DNA of 64,000 nt from Pseudomonadota bacterium (GTDB lineage: Bacteria; Pseudomonadota; Alphaproteobacteria; Rhizobiales; Devosiaceae), in contig JAEWLC010000047.1 in the NCBI GenBank assembly GCA_023393475.1, forward strand, positions 3,881 to 67,880, read 5' to 3'. Shown here in pieces: positions 1-8,457 of this stretch. Every line of letters begins with the position of its first letter. Position 1 is the first letter of the stretch. The notes below the pieces were generated by a model, which searched no databases, had not been told where the DNA came from, and saw nothing but the letters and a program-made list of their open reading frames with translations. The position numbers and the translations under genes were made by a program.

Positions 1-230
1 CCGATCCCTTCGGCCGGGCGGGCGCGGGTGAGGATGCTGAAATAGTCCTCGTCGTGAACCAGCGAGGCAAGGCTGAGGTCCCCCGATGGGGCGTCGCGGC
101 GGAGCAGCCGGTCGAAACGGTCGCGGCTGAGGGCCTCCTCGACCGCACGGATGCGATCGGCCCGTTCGGGATGCCCCGGCGGGGTCGCGTGGCTCTCGAA
201 ATTGCGTTCCGAAAAGAGAAGTGTGGCCAT
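1..230 (-). CDS. histone deacetylase-like amidohydrolase, N-terminal part (runs off the left edge)
   Basis: Reading leftward from an ATG at 230 gives an open frame to the window edge. It begins MATLLFSERNFESH and continues through TPPGHPERADRIRAVEEAL and SLASLVHDEDY. The H-x-T-P-P-G-H-P-E-R-x-D-R pattern is the N-terminal signature of the bacterial histone deacetylase / acetoin-utilisation AcuC / acetylpolyamine aminohydrolase superfamily, zinc enzymes that remove acetyl groups. Only about 76 residues are present, so the catalytic His-Asp zinc site is outside the window and the substrate cannot be judged. It is divergent from the tsaC gene at 297, leaving a 66-base shared control region. Confidence 0.82.
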   Translation of the reverse strand, partial: MATLLFSERNFESHATPPGHPERADRIRAVEEALSRDRFDRLLRRDAPSGDLSLASLVHDEDYFSILTRARPAEGI

Positions 231-296
231 CGATCGCTTGCTGCTCAGCTCGGGCAAGCTTGACGTTGCGCGCGAGAGCTTGTCAAACCTCGCGCC

Positions 297-1226
297 ATGG
301 CCATTGCCGTCCATTCCCCCGCTGATCTCGAGATGCTCGCCGCCCGCCTCGCCGCGGGCGAGCTGGTCGCGTTCCCGACCGAGACGGTCTACGGCCTCGG
401 CGCCGATGCCACGAGTTCGGACGCGGTACTGAAGATCTACGAGACCAAGGGCCGGCCGCGCTTCAATCCGCTGATCGTCCATGTCGCCGATCTCGAAATG
501 GCCGAGCGGCTGGTAGAGTTGAGCCCGGTGGCGCGAAAGCTGGCGCGCTTCTGGCCCGGTCCGCTGACGCTGGTGCTGCCGCGCCGGCCCGATGCGGGTC
601 TTTCGGATATCGTCACCGCCGGGCTCGATACCGTCGGCATCCGCATTCCCGACCATTCCCTCGCGCGCGAGCTGATCCGCGCCGCCGGGCGGCCGCTGGC
701 GGCGCCATCGGCCAATCCGTCGGGAAAACTGTCGCCGACGACGGCGGCGCAGGTCGACCGCGGTTTCGGCGGGCGCGTGCCGGTGCTCGATGGCGGGCCA
801 TCGCAATCGGGCGTGGAATCGACGATCATCGCGGTCGAGGGCGATACGATGACGCAGCTGCGTGCCGGGGCCCTGCCGCGCGAGGACATCGAGGCGGCGC
901 TGGGCAGGCCGATCGCGCAGGCGGCGCATGACGCCAAGATCGCGGCGCCGGGCATGCTCGCCAGCCACTATGCCCCGAACGCCACCCTGCGGCTCGATGC
1001 CGGGAGCGCCGAGCCGGGCGAGACCTATCTTGGCTTCGGTGCCGGCCCGGAGGGGGCCAATCTCTCGCCCTCGGGCGACCTCAGGGAAGCGGCGCGGAAC
1101 CTCTTTTCGATGCTGCACCGGCTCGATGAGACGGCGAGCCGCATCGCCGTCGCCCCGATCCCGCGGACCGGCCTCGGCGAAGCCATCAACGACCGGCTGA
1201 AGCGCGCCGCCGCCCCGCGGGGATAG
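297..1226 (+). CDS. L-threonylcarbamoyladenylate synthase (TsaC/Sua5)
   Basis: Makes threonylcarbamoyl-AMP from threonine, bicarbonate and ATP, the first step of the t6A37 modification of ANN-decoding tRNAs, in the cytoplasm. The N-terminal two thirds is a YrdC domain: FPTETVYGLGADAT near residues 27-40, KGRPRFNPLIVHV around 52-64 and SANPSGKLSPTTA around 139-151 hold the nucleotide- and threonine-binding motifs. The 309-residue length and the segment from about 215 onward (ASHYAPNATLRL) indicate the longer Sua5 form with a C-terminal Sua5 domain rather than short TsaC. The ATG at 297 precedes the YrdC domain by a normal distance. It stands alone, 32 bases before the next gene. Confidence 0.93.
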   Translation: MAIAVHSPADLEMLAARLAAGELVAFPTETVYGLGADATSSDAVLKIYETKGRPRFNPLIVHVADLEMAERLVELSPVARKLARFWPGPLTLVLPRRPDAGLSDIVTAGLDTVGIRIPDHSLARELIRAAGRPLAAPSANPSGKLSPTTAAQVDRGFGGRVPVLDGGPSQSGVESTIIAVEGDTMTQLRAGALPREDIEAALGRPIAQAAHDAKIAAPGMLASHYAPNATLRLDAGSAEPGETYLGFGAGPEGANLSPSGDLREAARNLFSMLHRLDETASRIAVAPIPRTGLGEAINDRLKRAAAPRG

Positions 1227-1258
1227 GCAGCCCTGGCAGACAGCGCTAGGCTCCGCTT

Positions 1259-1774
1259 ATGAGCAGGAAGCCCGCCGCTACGGCACCCGTCATCGTGATC
1301 GACCTCCAGACCGGCATGTTCGACGGCGTCGTCGCGCCGCCGCTCCATGATGCGGAGGGTCTCGTCTCCCGCGTCCGTGCCATCCTTTCCTGGGCCCGTA
1401 ACACCGGACGCAGGGTCGCCTTCATCCGGCAGAATAGTCCCGCCGGGGATCAGCTGGAACGCGGCAAGCCCGGCTGGCACATCTGGCCCGCGCTCGGACA
1501 GGCGGCTGACGAGCCGGTGTTCGACAAGACCGTCAACAACGCCTTCAGCAACGCGGCTCTCGCCGGCTGGGTCGCGGACGCCGGCGCCGATGAAGTGGTG
1601 CTGGTCGGCGCGGCGACCGGCCATTGCGTCGCCGCGACGGTGGCGGGCGCTATCGGCCTCGGGATGAAGGTGACCGTGGTCTCGGATGCCCACAGCACCT
1701 CCGGCCGCCCCGGTGCCGCCTCGGTCATCGCCGAGCACAACGCGCCTTCGCTGCCGTCGGCGCGAACATGCTGA
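1259..1774 (+). CDS. cysteine hydrolase, isochorismatase family (C-terminus frameshifted)
   Basis: Isochorismatase-fold amidohydrolase; the family includes nicotinamidase, N-carbamoylsarcosine amidase and unknown amidases, and the substrate here is unknown. The triad is visible: Asp in VIVIDLQTGMF (about residue 16), Lys in VFDKTVNNAF (about 91) and nucleophile Cys in GAATGHCVAATV (about 124). The open frame stops at 1774 after the unusual tail APSLPSARTC. Shifting by one base near 1742-1746 restores a family-like tail, FAAVGANMLTTAEITTP, ending at a TGA at 1798-1800. The natural gene therefore probably spans 1259-1800 with one base lost, by sequencing error or mutation. All catalytic residues lie before the shift. 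Confidence 0.85.
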   Translation: MSRKPAATAPVIVIDLQTGMFDGVVAPPLHDAEGLVSRVRAILSWARNTGRRVAFIRQNSPAGDQLERGKPGWHIWPALGQAADEPVFDKTVNNAFSNAALAGWVADAGADEVVLVGAATGHCVAATVAGAIGLGMKVTVVSDAHSTSGRPGAASVIAEHNAPSLPSARTC

Positions 1775-1792
1775 CCACTGCGGAAATCACCA

Positions 1793-1807
1793 CGCCCTGA
1801 TCGGGCG
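1793..1807. terminator. short hairpin between convergent genes
   Basis: CGCCC, loop TGATC, GGGCG forms a 5-bp stem between the isochorismatase-like gene and the convergent DnaJ-like gene. It is short and has no clear U-tract, so terminator activity in either direction is only a possibility. Confidence 0.3.
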
Positions 1808-1810
1808 GGG

Positions 1811-2773
1811 TTACTCCCTGACCTTGTACGGCTTCTGGTCGCGCCAGAAGCGCATCAGGCTTTCGAGATCGGGGTCCGACTGCTCAGGGAGGACGATCTT
1901 CAGCGTCGCGTAGAGGTCGCCGGCGCCGTGGAGGCCCTTGCCCTTGAGGCGCAGCGCCTTTGTAGTGTTGACCGAGGGCTGGAGGTTGAGTTCGGCCGAA
2001 CCGTCGAGGGTCGGAACGCGCACCTTGCCGCCGAGCACGGCTTCATAGAGCGTGATCGGGACTTCGACGCGCAGGTCCGCGCCGTCGCGGCGGAACTGCT
2101 TGTGGCGCTCGAACTTCACCGTGACGATCGCGTCGCCCGGCGCGCCGCCCATCGGCGAAGGATGGCCCTGGCCCTTCAAGCGGATCTGCTGGCCGTCCTC
2201 GACCTTGCTGGGCAGCTTGACGTTGAGCACCTTGCCCGAGGGCATGCGCAGCGGCACGCTGCCGCCCAGATGGGCCTGCTCCAGTGTCACCGTTGCCGTG
2301 GCGTTGATATCCTCGCCGCTCATGCCGGCGCCGCGGCCCTGGAAGCCGCCGCCAGTGCTGCCGGTGAACGGGTCCCAGCCCTGGCCGGCGCCCGGGCCGC
2401 CGGGGCGCGCGCCGCCGCGTGGCTGGTTGCCGAAGCCGGACATGAATTCCTTGAGGATGTCCTCGGCCGAAAAGCCGCCGGCATTGCCGGAATAGCCGCC
2501 GGCGCCCGGGCGCGGACCACCCGCGCCACGGCCGAAGCCGGCAAAGCGCGGGTTGCCGTCGGCGTCGATTTCGCCGCGGTCATAGCTGCCCCGCTTCTCC
2601 TTGTCGGAGAGAAATTCATAGGCGGACGAGATCTCCGCGAATTTCGCGTGAGCTTTCGGATCGTCCTGGTTCTGGTCGGGGTGGTGCGCCTTCGCGAGCT
2701 TGCGATAGGCCGCCTTCAGGTCCTTCTCGGCGACGGACTTGGGCACCCCGAGCACGGTATAGGGATCGCGCAT
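1811..2773 (-). CDS. DnaJ/CbpA-like co-chaperone (J domain plus DnaJ C-terminal domain, no zinc finger)
   Basis: A 320-residue J-protein that should stimulate the ATPase of DnaK-type chaperones and deliver clients. The J domain occupies residues 3-68 with the essential HPD motif at 31-33 (AKAHHPDQNQDD). A Gly-rich linker follows (about 75-145, many GG and GAG runs), then the DnaJ C-terminal substrate-binding domains from about 155 (EDINATATVTLEQAHLGG, then VKLPSKVEDGQQIRLKGQG). There are no CxxCxGxG zinc repeats, which places it with CbpA-type (class II) proteins rather than DnaJ itself. ATG at 2773. It is transcribed divergently from pdxH, with about 110 bases between them. Confidence 0.9.
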   Translation of the reverse strand: MRDPYTVLGVPKSVAEKDLKAAYRKLAKAHHPDQNQDDPKAHAKFAEISSAYEFLSDKEKRGSYDRGEIDADGNPRFAGFGRGAGGPRPGAGGYSGNAGGFSAEDILKEFMSGFGNQPRGGARPGGPGAGQGWDPFTGSTGGGFQGRGAGMSGEDINATATVTLEQAHLGGSVPLRMPSGKVLNVKLPSKVEDGQQIRLKGQGHPSPMGGAPGDAIVTVKFERHKQFRRDGADLRVEVPITLYEAVLGGKVRVPTLDGSAELNLQPSVNTTKALRLKGKGLHGAGDLYATLKIVLPEQSDPDLESLMRFWRDQKPYKVRE

Positions 2774-2882
2774 GGGTTCCTTCGAGATTGGCGCGGGTTG
2801 GGATTTGCTTTCGCCCCCTGCCGCATCCTATATGGCGACGCGCCCGATGCTTGTCCAGACCGGCGCGAGACGGGGGTAAATC

Positions 2883-3515
2883 ATGTCGGCAACAACACTT
2901 ACCGAGCGCCTGTTCGACGATTCGGACACGGCTCCGATCGATCCCTGTTCGCTGTTCGAGGAGTGGTTCGCCCTGGCGCAGGAGAGCGAGCCCAACGATC
3001 CGCATGCGATGGCGCTGGCGACGGTCGATTCGAACGGCCTGCCTGACGTGCGCATGGTGCTGCTCAACGCCCGCGACGCGCGCGGCTATTGCTTTTTCAC
3101 CAATTTCGAGAGCGACAAGGCGGTCGAACTCCTGGCCAATCCCAAGGCCGCCTTCGTCATGCACTGGAAGACGCTGCGCCGGCAGATCCGCGTGCGCGGC
3201 CCGGTCGAGGTGATTTCGGACGGCGAGGCCGACGCCTACTTTTCGACCCGAGCCCGTATGAGCCAGATCGGCGCTCATGCGTCCAAGCAATCGCGCCCGC
3301 TGGCCAACCGCTACACCCTGCTCGAGCGCGTCGAGACGCTGAAGAAGAGCTTTGGCGAGGACGAGCCGGTCAACCGCCCGTCATACTGGAAGGGCTTCCG
3401 CATCGTGCCGCAGGTGATGGAGTTCTGGAAGGACGGCGCCAACCGGCTGCACGATCGCGTGCGCTTCACCCGCGCCGCCGACGGCAGCTGGAGCCGCGGC
3501 CGCCTCTACCCGTAG
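2883..3515 (+). CDS. pdxH: pyridoxamine 5'-phosphate oxidase
   Basis: FMN-dependent oxidase converting pyridoxamine/pyridoxine 5'-phosphate to pyridoxal 5'-phosphate, the final step of vitamin B6 synthesis and salvage. The 210-residue length is typical. Recognisable segments are PHAMALATVDSNGLPDVRMV (39-58), the FMN-binding YCFFTNFESDKAVEL, FVMHWKTLRRQIRVRGPVE, SRPLANRY and the C-terminal EFWKDGANRLHDRVRF with the RLYP end, all hallmarks of PdxH. The ATG at 2883 gives the usual N-terminus. Single gene, divergent from the DnaJ-like gene. Confident call. Confidence 0.96.
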   Translation: MSATTLTERLFDDSDTAPIDPCSLFEEWFALAQESEPNDPHAMALATVDSNGLPDVRMVLLNARDARGYCFFTNFESDKAVELLANPKAAFVMHWKTLRRQIRVRGPVEVISDGEADAYFSTRARMSQIGAHASKQSRPLANRYTLLERVETLKKSFGEDEPVNRPSYWKGFRIVPQVMEFWKDGANRLHDRVRFTRAADGSWSRGRLYP

Positions 3516-3579
3516 TCCGGACGATTCATTGCCAAATCTCCGGGCGCCTGCAACAACACGGCGGGGCTTGGAGCGTCAG

Positions 3580-4770
3580 ATGAGCGGACCGTGGGGCGAA
3601 ACCCAGAGTCGCGATGCGGTCGGTTTTGGCGGTCGCCGCTGGGAATTCCTGTGGCTGCTACTGAAGGGGTACCTCTTGATGGTGCCCACGCTCGGCGTCT
3701 ACCGCTTCTGGCTGACGACGCGGAAGCGCCGTTACTACTGGCAGAACACCACCATCGGCGGTGACGCGCTCGAATATACCGGCAGCGCCCGGCAGCTGCT
3801 GTTCGGCTTCCTGTTCGCGCTGGCCTTCTTCCTCCCCGTCTATGTCGGCTTCTTCGTCCTTTCGACCCAGGCCGGGATTGTCACGGTGATCGGCTACGCC
3901 GTGCTCGGGGCTCTGTTCTGGTTCTTCATCGGCTATGCCCAGTATCGCGGCCGCGATTTCCGCCTGTCGCGCACCCTGTGGCGCGGCATCCGCTTCGCCC
4001 AGCACGGCAGCGCCCTCACCTATGCCACGCGGCGCTTCTTCTGGAGCCTCCTCGTCCTCGTGACGCTGGGGCTCGCCTATCCCTTCATGTCGGCCAACCT
4101 CTGGCGCTACCGCTACACCCACACCTGGTTCGGCGACCGGCAGGTGAGCTTTGTCGGCACGTGGAAGACCGTCGCCGGGCCGTTCTATCTCGCCTATGCG
4201 GCGATCGTGGGCCTTGTCGTGCTGATGGTCCTCGGCGCGATATATGGCGGCGCGACCGACATTGTCCTCCAGTTCGCGCCGCTGACCGTGCTGGTGTTCA
4301 TCGGCCTTGCCACTCCCTACTGGCGCTCCCGCGAGGCGACGCGGATGTTCTCGTCGATCCGGCTCGGCGACACGGCCGTGGCGACCCGGATAAGGTTCCG
4401 CGCCCTGTTCGGCCAGTACTTCAGCCTGGGCAGCCTGCTTCTGCTGTTGCTCGTAGCAGCCATCGCCATAGTGACGGTCGTGCTCTTCGGCTTCTTCCGC
4501 GAAACCGGCAGCTTCATGACCGAGGAGTTCCGTTCGCTCGCCTTCACCGGCCCGGGCGGCGCCACCATCGTCGTCGGCGGGTACCTGCTCGGCTTCGGCA
4601 CGTTCTCGCTGCTGGCCGAGACCATCGTCGACTTCGGCTTCTGGAAGGCGGTGGCGCGGGGCACCACGATCACCAATCTCGAGAGCCTCGCCACGGTGCG
4701 CGCCACCGACGAGGACATGGCGGTGGTCGGCGAGGGCTTCGCCGATGCGCTCAACGTGGGGTCCTTCTGA
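3580..4770 (+). CDS. DUF898 (YjgN-like) multi-pass membrane protein
   Basis: A 396-residue integral membrane protein of the DUF898/YjgN family, function unknown. It begins MSGPWGETQSRDAVGFGG, then a pattern typical of the family: GYLLMVPTLGVYRFWLTTRK and YYWQNTTIGGDALEYTG, repeated later as RYTHTWFGDRQVSFVG, with about eight to ten hydrophobic helices between. I chose the ATG at 3580 (GGAG about six bases upstream) over an in-frame TTG at 3529 that has no ribosome site and adds a non-family leader. Its TGA overlaps the ATG of the following M48 peptidase, so the two are translationally coupled and probably act together in the envelope. Confidence 0.82.
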   Translation: MSGPWGETQSRDAVGFGGRRWEFLWLLLKGYLLMVPTLGVYRFWLTTRKRRYYWQNTTIGGDALEYTGSARQLLFGFLFALAFFLPVYVGFFVLSTQAGIVTVIGYAVLGALFWFFIGYAQYRGRDFRLSRTLWRGIRFAQHGSALTYATRRFFWSLLVLVTLGLAYPFMSANLWRYRYTHTWFGDRQVSFVGTWKTVAGPFYLAYAAIVGLVVLMVLGAIYGGATDIVLQFAPLTVLVFIGLATPYWRSREATRMFSSIRLGDTAVATRIRFRALFGQYFSLGSLLLLLLVAAIAIVTVVLFGFFRETGSFMTEEFRSLAFTGPGGATIVVGGYLLGFGTFSLLAETIVDFGFWKAVARGTTITNLESLATVRATDEDMAVVGEGFADALNVGSF

Positions 4771-5906
4771 TGCTGCCGATGGCCCGTTATCACGATGGAC
4801 ATACCGCAGCGCCGCAGGATGTCACCTTCGCCATCACCCGCGATGCCGATCCGCACCTGCTGATCGCCGCGGCCGAGACGCAGGAAGAGCTCGACAGCTG
4901 GCCGCTCGGCGAGGTCTTCGAAGTGTCGGCGACCCGCAACGAGCTGCGGCTCGGCGCCCGCAACCGGCCCTACGGCGCACGTCTTGTCCTCACCGGCGAC
5001 GGCCTCGTCATCGCGGCGCGCAAGCTGCTGCCGGATCTGGCGAGGCAACATCGTGCCGAGCGGGGCCAGCAACTGCGCCTCATCGGGCTTGCCACCGGCG
5101 CCCTCATCTCGGTGATCGCCGCCTATGTGTTCGGCGTGCCGCTTCTCGCCCGCAACATCGTGCCGCTGGTGCCAGCGCAGTGGGAGGCCGATCTCGGCGA
5201 GACGGCACGCGCCCAGGTCGACCAGATTGTCGGCGTCGGCGGCGTCGTGATGCGCTGCGATACCGATCCGGACAGCCTTGCCAACCGCGCCATCCGCTCG
5301 TTCGCGACCGAAGTGATGGCAGGCACGGGCTCCCCGTTCACGCCCGACATCCAGGTGGTCCGTTCGGACATCGCCAACGCCTTCGCCCTGCCGGGCGGCG
5401 CCAGCTACTATTTCTCCGCGCTGCTCGCGCAGACCGAGTCCGCCGACGAGTTTGCGGGGGTGATGGCGCATGAACTGGGGCATGTCTATCACCGCCACGG
5501 GCTCGAAGGCCTGATCGAAAGCTCGGCCACCGGGCTTCTCGTCGGCTTCGTGCTCGGTGACCTCACCGGCCTGTCGGTCGCGGGCGGCCTCGGGGCGGCG
5601 ATGATCGATACCCGCTTCTCGCGCGATGCCGAACGGCAGGCCGATACCTTCGCGGCCGAGGCCGGCCAGCGCATGGGCTTCAGGCCGGCCGCCCTCGCCG
5701 ACCTGCTCCAGCGCGTCGCCGGGGACGACCAGACGAGCCAGATGCTGCAGATCTTTTCCTCCCATCCCCTGACCGCCGACCGGCGCGCCGCGCTCGAGGC
5801 AGCACCGGCTGCGCCCGCCGGGCGCCAGGTGTTCAGCCCGGACGAGTGGCAGGCGATCAGGTCGATGTGCGACGTCCCCGCGCCGGCCGAGCGCACTGGC
5901 GGCTAA
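4770..5906 (+). CDS. M48-family metallopeptidase, membrane-anchored
   Basis: A 378-residue zinc peptidase. Residues 1-100 form a soluble, beta-rich N-terminal region, followed by one transmembrane helix at about 103-130 and the peptidase domain. The zinc motif HELGH is at 234-238 (FAGVMAHELGHVYHRHG); the downstream FSRDAERQADTFAAEAG supplies the third zinc ligand, Glu288. This fits the HtpX/BepA-like M48 group that degrades or matures envelope proteins. The ATG at 4770 overlaps the stop of the DUF898 gene, and pairing a YjgN-like membrane protein with an M48 peptidase suggests a joint quality-control or processing role (inference). Confidence 0.88.
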   Translation: MLPMARYHDGHTAAPQDVTFAITRDADPHLLIAAAETQEELDSWPLGEVFEVSATRNELRLGARNRPYGARLVLTGDGLVIAARKLLPDLARQHRAERGQQLRLIGLATGALISVIAAYVFGVPLLARNIVPLVPAQWEADLGETARAQVDQIVGVGGVVMRCDTDPDSLANRAIRSFATEVMAGTGSPFTPDIQVVRSDIANAFALPGGASYYFSALLAQTESADEFAGVMAHELGHVYHRHGLEGLIESSATGLLVGFVLGDLTGLSVAGGLGAAMIDTRFSRDAERQADTFAAEAGQRMGFRPAALADLLQRVAGDDQTSQMLQIFSSHPLTADRRAALEAAPAAPAGRQVFSPDEWQAIRSMCDVPAPAERTGG

Positions 5907-5986
5907 CAGTTTTCTCCGCCACCCCTTTGCATCGGTCGGTGCGGCGTGGTTATCGGTAGGGGTCAGTTTTTCGCGAAGCGGCGGCG

Positions 5987-6802
5987 ATGCGCATTCTCAT
6001 CCGGACCTCGAAATGGGCGATCTGGGCCCGGCGGCTGGGCAGCCTCGCGCTGCCCATGACCATCATCCCGGTGCTGCTGCACCGCGAGCAGATGATCTCG
6101 TCCGCCGATTTCGCCGTCGTCGAGGCGGTCGCAGCTGCCATCTCCGTGTTCGCCGTGCTGCTGGCGCTGGGCGCTTTCGCGCGACTGTGGATGACGGGCG
6201 ATCGCGGCTGGGGCCGGGCCGTGTCGGGCCTGCTGTTCGGGCTCGTCTGCCTCGTTCCGTTTGCCTGGCTGGGCTACCAGGCGCTGCGCTATCCCGCGGT
6301 CAACGAGGTGACCACAGATATTGCCGCGCCGCTGGAACTGAGCGCCGCGGTGCGAGTGGCGCCGACCGGCGCCGCGATGCGCGACAGGATCGCCGAGGTG
6401 TTTCCAAACGCCCGGACGCGCTCATACCCGGTCGATGCGACGGAAATGTTCGCGATCGTCGAGGACCTGGTCGATTCGCGCGGCTGGGACGTCAGGGTCC
6501 GGCGGGCGCCACCGACCGCGCTCGATGTCGGCACCATCAACGCCGTCGCCATGACGCTGCTCGGCTGGCGCGATGAAGTGGTGATCCGCGTCACCGGCAC
6601 CGCGCAGGGATCGACCATCGACATGCGCTCGGTGCCGCTCGCCCAGTTCCACGATTTCGGCGAGAACGGCCGGCGCATCGAGGAATTTTTGCTCGCGCTC
6701 GACGAAAAGATCACCCTGACCCTGCGCAATGCCCCGCAGGCGCCGTCGGCAACGGACACCGAGACACCACCCACTCCTGCTGCCGACGACGACGCCGACT
6801 GA
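5987..6802 (+). CDS. DUF1499-domain membrane protein
   Basis: A 271-residue protein with three hydrophobic helices in the first 100 residues (PMTIIPVLLH, ISVFAVLLALGAF, VSGLLFGLVCLVPFAWLGYQ) and then a soluble DUF1499 domain: YPAVNEVTTDIAAP at about 101-114, RTRSYPVDATEMFAIVEDLV, GWDVRVRRAP and LLGWRDEVVIRVTGTAQGS. The C-terminal tail is Pro/Thr/Asp-rich and probably disordered. Function unknown. It follows the M48 gene by 80 bases in the same direction and may be cotranscribed. The ATG at 5987 gives a sensible positively charged N-terminus before helix 1. Confidence 0.8.
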   Translation: MRILIRTSKWAIWARRLGSLALPMTIIPVLLHREQMISSADFAVVEAVAAAISVFAVLLALGAFARLWMTGDRGWGRAVSGLLFGLVCLVPFAWLGYQALRYPAVNEVTTDIAAPLELSAAVRVAPTGAAMRDRIAEVFPNARTRSYPVDATEMFAIVEDLVDSRGWDVRVRRAPPTALDVGTINAVAMTLLGWRDEVVIRVTGTAQGSTIDMRSVPLAQFHDFGENGRRIEEFLLALDEKITLTLRNAPQAPSATDTETPPTPAADDDAD

Positions 6803-6811
6803 TCCTCTGCC

Positions 6812-7735
6812 CTAGCCGCTGGCCGGGAAGAGGCTGGTGCCGAACACGCCATGGTCGGCGCCGATCAGGCCGCGGTCGGCGAGATACTCGACATGCGCCT
6901 TGAGCGTCATGGCGGCGGCGCCACGCAGCAGCGGATCGAGCCCGGGGTAGATTCGTGCCAGCAACTCTCCGATGCGGCGGGCCCCCGCTTCGACCCCGGC
7001 GACCACCTGCCGGTTGCGCTCCTGCCGGTGCGCCAGCAGCGCATGCGCGTAGGCCGGGCCATCGGCGATGGCGCCGCCATGCGCCGGAAGGTAGCTCGAA
7101 TAGCCGAGCCCGATCACCTTCTCGAGCGAGTGCAGGTAGTCCGCCATCGAGCCGTCGGGCACCGCGACGAGGGTCGAGTTCCAGCCCATAATGTGGTCGC
7201 CGGTGAAGAGCCATGGCGTATCGAGGAGGCCGAAGGCGAGGTGGTTGGCGCAGTGGCCGGGGGTGGCGATCACTTCGAGCGCCACGCCAGCGACCGTGAT
7301 CCGCTCGCCGTCGAGCAGCACCCGGTCGGGCCGGTGCCGCCAGTCGCTCTCCCGGCCAACCGGATTGAGCTCGAACAGGCGGCGCGGGCGGCTGAGCCGG
7401 TGCAGGCCGCCCGACCAGACCGGCGCTCCGGTGGCGGCCCTGAGCTTCGGCACCAGCGCCGAATGGTCGAGATGGGTGTGGGTCAGGATGATCGCTTCGA
7501 CCCGCCGCCCGCCGATGGCGGCGACGAGCGCTTCGAGATGGGCATCCGAATCGGGCCCGGGGTCGAGCACCGCCACCGAGTCGGTGCCGACAATGAAGCT
7601 GTTGGTGCCCTTGAACGTATAGGGCCCGACATTGGGGGCGCTGACTCGCATGGTGCGATGCGCAACCGCCACGGGCCGGCCCGCTTCGGCTTCGAACTCG
7701 GTGTTGAACTGCAACGCGGGTACCCGTCCGGCCAT
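6812..7735 (-). CDS. MBL-fold metallo-hydrolase (LACTB2-like)
   Basis: Metallo-beta-lactamase-fold hydrolase of 307 residues. The zinc motif THTHLDHSALVPKL lies at about residues 90-103 (H-x-H-x-D-H), with a second ligand set in IATPGHCANHLAFGL and the Asp in WLFTGDHIMGWNS. A C-terminal winged-helix-like region (LARIYPGLDPLLRGAAAMTL, then AHVEYLADRGLIGAD) matches the LACTB2-type architecture, some members of which act on RNA or thioesters. Substrate unknown. It converges with the DUF1499 gene (9-base gap) and is divergent from bioY. Confidence 0.88.
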   Translation of the reverse strand: MAGRVPALQFNTEFEAEAGRPVAVAHRTMRVSAPNVGPYTFKGTNSFIVGTDSVAVLDPGPDSDAHLEALVAAIGGRRVEAIILTHTHLDHSALVPKLRAATGAPVWSGGLHRLSRPRRLFELNPVGRESDWRHRPDRVLLDGERITVAGVALEVIATPGHCANHLAFGLLDTPWLFTGDHIMGWNSTLVAVPDGSMADYLHSLEKVIGLGYSSYLPAHGGAIADGPAYAHALLAHRQERNRQVVAGVEAGARRIGELLARIYPGLDPLLRGAAAMTLKAHVEYLADRGLIGADHGVFGTSLFPASG

Positions 7736-7800
7736 TGCGCTCTCCCAGGGGAGCGACTACTAAAGGCGCTGGAAAATCTGCTCTTGTTGAAGGATTGGCA

Positions 7801-8448
7801 ATGGCCTTGACGCTCACCACGCCGAACACCGTTCTCGGCGTGCTTTCGCCCAAGTCGCAGTCGGCTCGCCTCGTGGCAAACCTTGTCACCGTCGTGCTCG
7901 GCTCGTTCGTCCTGGCGCTCTCTGCCAAGATCAGCGTGCCGGTAGTGCCGGTGCCCGTCACCCTGCAGACGCTGGCGGTCGCCGCCCTCGCTGCCGGCTT
8001 CGGCTGGCGCATCGGCGTTGCGACGGTTGCTCTCTATCTCGTCCAGGGCCTCGCTGGCCTGCCGGTCTTCGCCACCGGCGGCGGCATCGACTACCTGTTC
8101 CGCCCCTCGTTCGGCTTCCTCGTCGGCTACCTGCCGATGGCCTACATCATCGGCCGTGCCACCGATCTCGGCGCCTCGGGCCGCCCGGCGCTGCTGTTCC
8201 TCGCCATGATCGTCGGCGATGCCGTGGCCTTTGCCTTCGGCTTCACCTGGCTGCTCGTCGTTTCCAACATCATCATCCAGTCGGGCGCGGCCCTGCCGAG
8301 CTGGCTCGATGCCGGCAACCTGATCGGCACCGCCTGGAACGGCGCGATCGCCCCGTTCATCGTCTGGGACGTGCTGAAGATGGCCTTCGCGACGCTGAGC
8401 ATCTTCGGCATCTGGAAGCTGATGCCCAAGGCCGATCCGTCGGTCTGA
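7801..8448 (+). CDS. bioY: biotin transporter BioY (ECF S component)
   Basis: Substrate-binding membrane subunit of biotin uptake: 215 residues, about six helices. Family markers are the KISVPVVPVPVTLQTLAVA segment (contains VPVTLQT), ALYLVQGLAGLPVFATGGG, DYLFRPSFGFLVGYLPMAYI and the C-terminal WDVLKMAFATLSIFGIWKL. I chose the ATG at 7801, preceded by an AGGA ribosome site; an upstream in-frame extension to 7735 has no family character. No bioM/bioN (EcfA/EcfT) genes are adjacent, so it works alone or with a shared module. No BioR-type palindrome is obvious in the short upstream gap. A strong terminator follows. Confidence 0.93.
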   Translation: MALTLTTPNTVLGVLSPKSQSARLVANLVTVVLGSFVLALSAKISVPVVPVPVTLQTLAVAALAAGFGWRIGVATVALYLVQGLAGLPVFATGGGIDYLFRPSFGFLVGYLPMAYIIGRATDLGASGRPALLFLAMIVGDAVAFAFGFTWLLVVSNIIIQSGAALPSWLDAGNLIGTAWNGAIAPFIVWDVLKMAFATLSIFGIWKLMPKADPSV

Positions 8449-8457
8449 TCGACAGAC

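Noticed and set aside
3529..3579. TTG start extending the DUF898 protein
   Set aside because: No ribosome site, non-family leader, and an ATG with GGAG is available at 3580.
7736..7800. BioR-type operator upstream of bioY
   Set aside because: I looked for a TTATNNATAA-like palindrome in the gap and found none.
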